Positions 5,387 to 5,518 of a stretch of 5,518 nt of DNA are shown here, in pieces. Position numbers and translations under genes: made by a program. How positions within the stretch are numbered: position 1 is the stretch's first letter; each line of letters opens with the position of its first letter. This DNA is from SAR324 cluster bacterium. GTDB lineage: Bacteria > SAR324 > JACQKK01. The notes beneath the pieces are model-generated. The model had not been told where the DNA came from and made no database searches. It was given only the letters and a program-made list of their open reading frames with translations. The stretch is from the NCBI GenBank assembly GCA_022572825.1, contig JACZVE010000236.1, positions 1 to 5,518 of the forward strand, read 5' to 3'.

Positions 5387-5518
5387 CCATTTGCGCGGCT
5401 GCGTTCTGCGTCCGATTATTAACGGTCATTGATCGTGTTCCGGCCCCGGCCGTTCGCTGGGTCCGCTGCTGTTGCGCTTTCACGTGCGTGGTCGCCCATA
5501 TAACCGACACGTTCGGCA
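5387..5518. other. Right-end stretch with no recognised gene
   Basis: No convincing coding frame is seen on +. On the minus strand the frame from the window edge stays open to a TAA at 5421-5419 and gives 32 hydrophilic residues (containing VGYMGDHARES). It could be the tail of a gene that begins beyond the window, but I recognise no family and give this little weight. No terminator or transposon end was found. Confidence 0.3.

Noticed and set aside
5419..5518. Minus-strand 32-residue open frame running off the right edge
   Set aside because: Short, unrecognised and without supporting signals; mentioned only as a possible tail of a gene outside the window.

Overview
The window is about 5.5 kb of GC-rich DNA with dense bacterial coding on the + strand. 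The codon style and the families present (proteobacterial-type signal peptide, TRAP permease debris, family III CoA transferase, BlaI regulator) suggest a Pseudomonadota genome or a metagenomic bin of that kind. This is an inference; no rRNA or other marker is present. No tRNA, rRNA, CRISPR array or intact insertion sequence was seen.

Left and centre (348-4834): four intact genes lie head to tail on +. They are cofH, the radical-SAM half of deazaflavin (F0/F420) synthesis; a secreted protein of unknown function; a luciferase-like monooxygenase of the F420-dependent type; and a formyl-CoA-transferase-like family III CoA transferase. Gaps are 72, 93 and 107 bases with no convincing terminator, so co-transcription is plausible but unproven. 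The shared logic would be that CofH helps make the deazaflavin cofactor, the luciferase-like enzyme uses it in a hydride-transfer step, and the CoA transferase activates or passes on an acid substrate. The secreted protein has no obvious place in that scheme. The first 347 bases hold no gene I can recognise, only a weak small minus-strand frame.

Right end (4835-5518): this is gene debris with visibly lower GC. Directly after the CoA transferase stop codon lies the last ~65 codons of what looks like a TRAP transporter fused permease, without its start or body. Next comes a well-formed sigma70-type promoter with a perfect 7+7 bp palindrome in its spacer, as expected for a BlaI/MecI/CopY operator. 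It drives a BlaI-family reading frame that keeps only about its first 30 residues. From the point where BlaI similarity ends, a different frame encodes a very recognisable NHL beta-propeller repeat, so the locus looks like a recombination scar joining a blaI-like gene to an NHL-repeat gene. The last ~130 bases are unassigned.

The most noteworthy observations are the F420-linked gene cluster and the rearranged right end: TRAP tail, intact operator and promoter, and BlaI/NHL chimera. All family calls come from reading the sequence by eye and have not been tested by database search.
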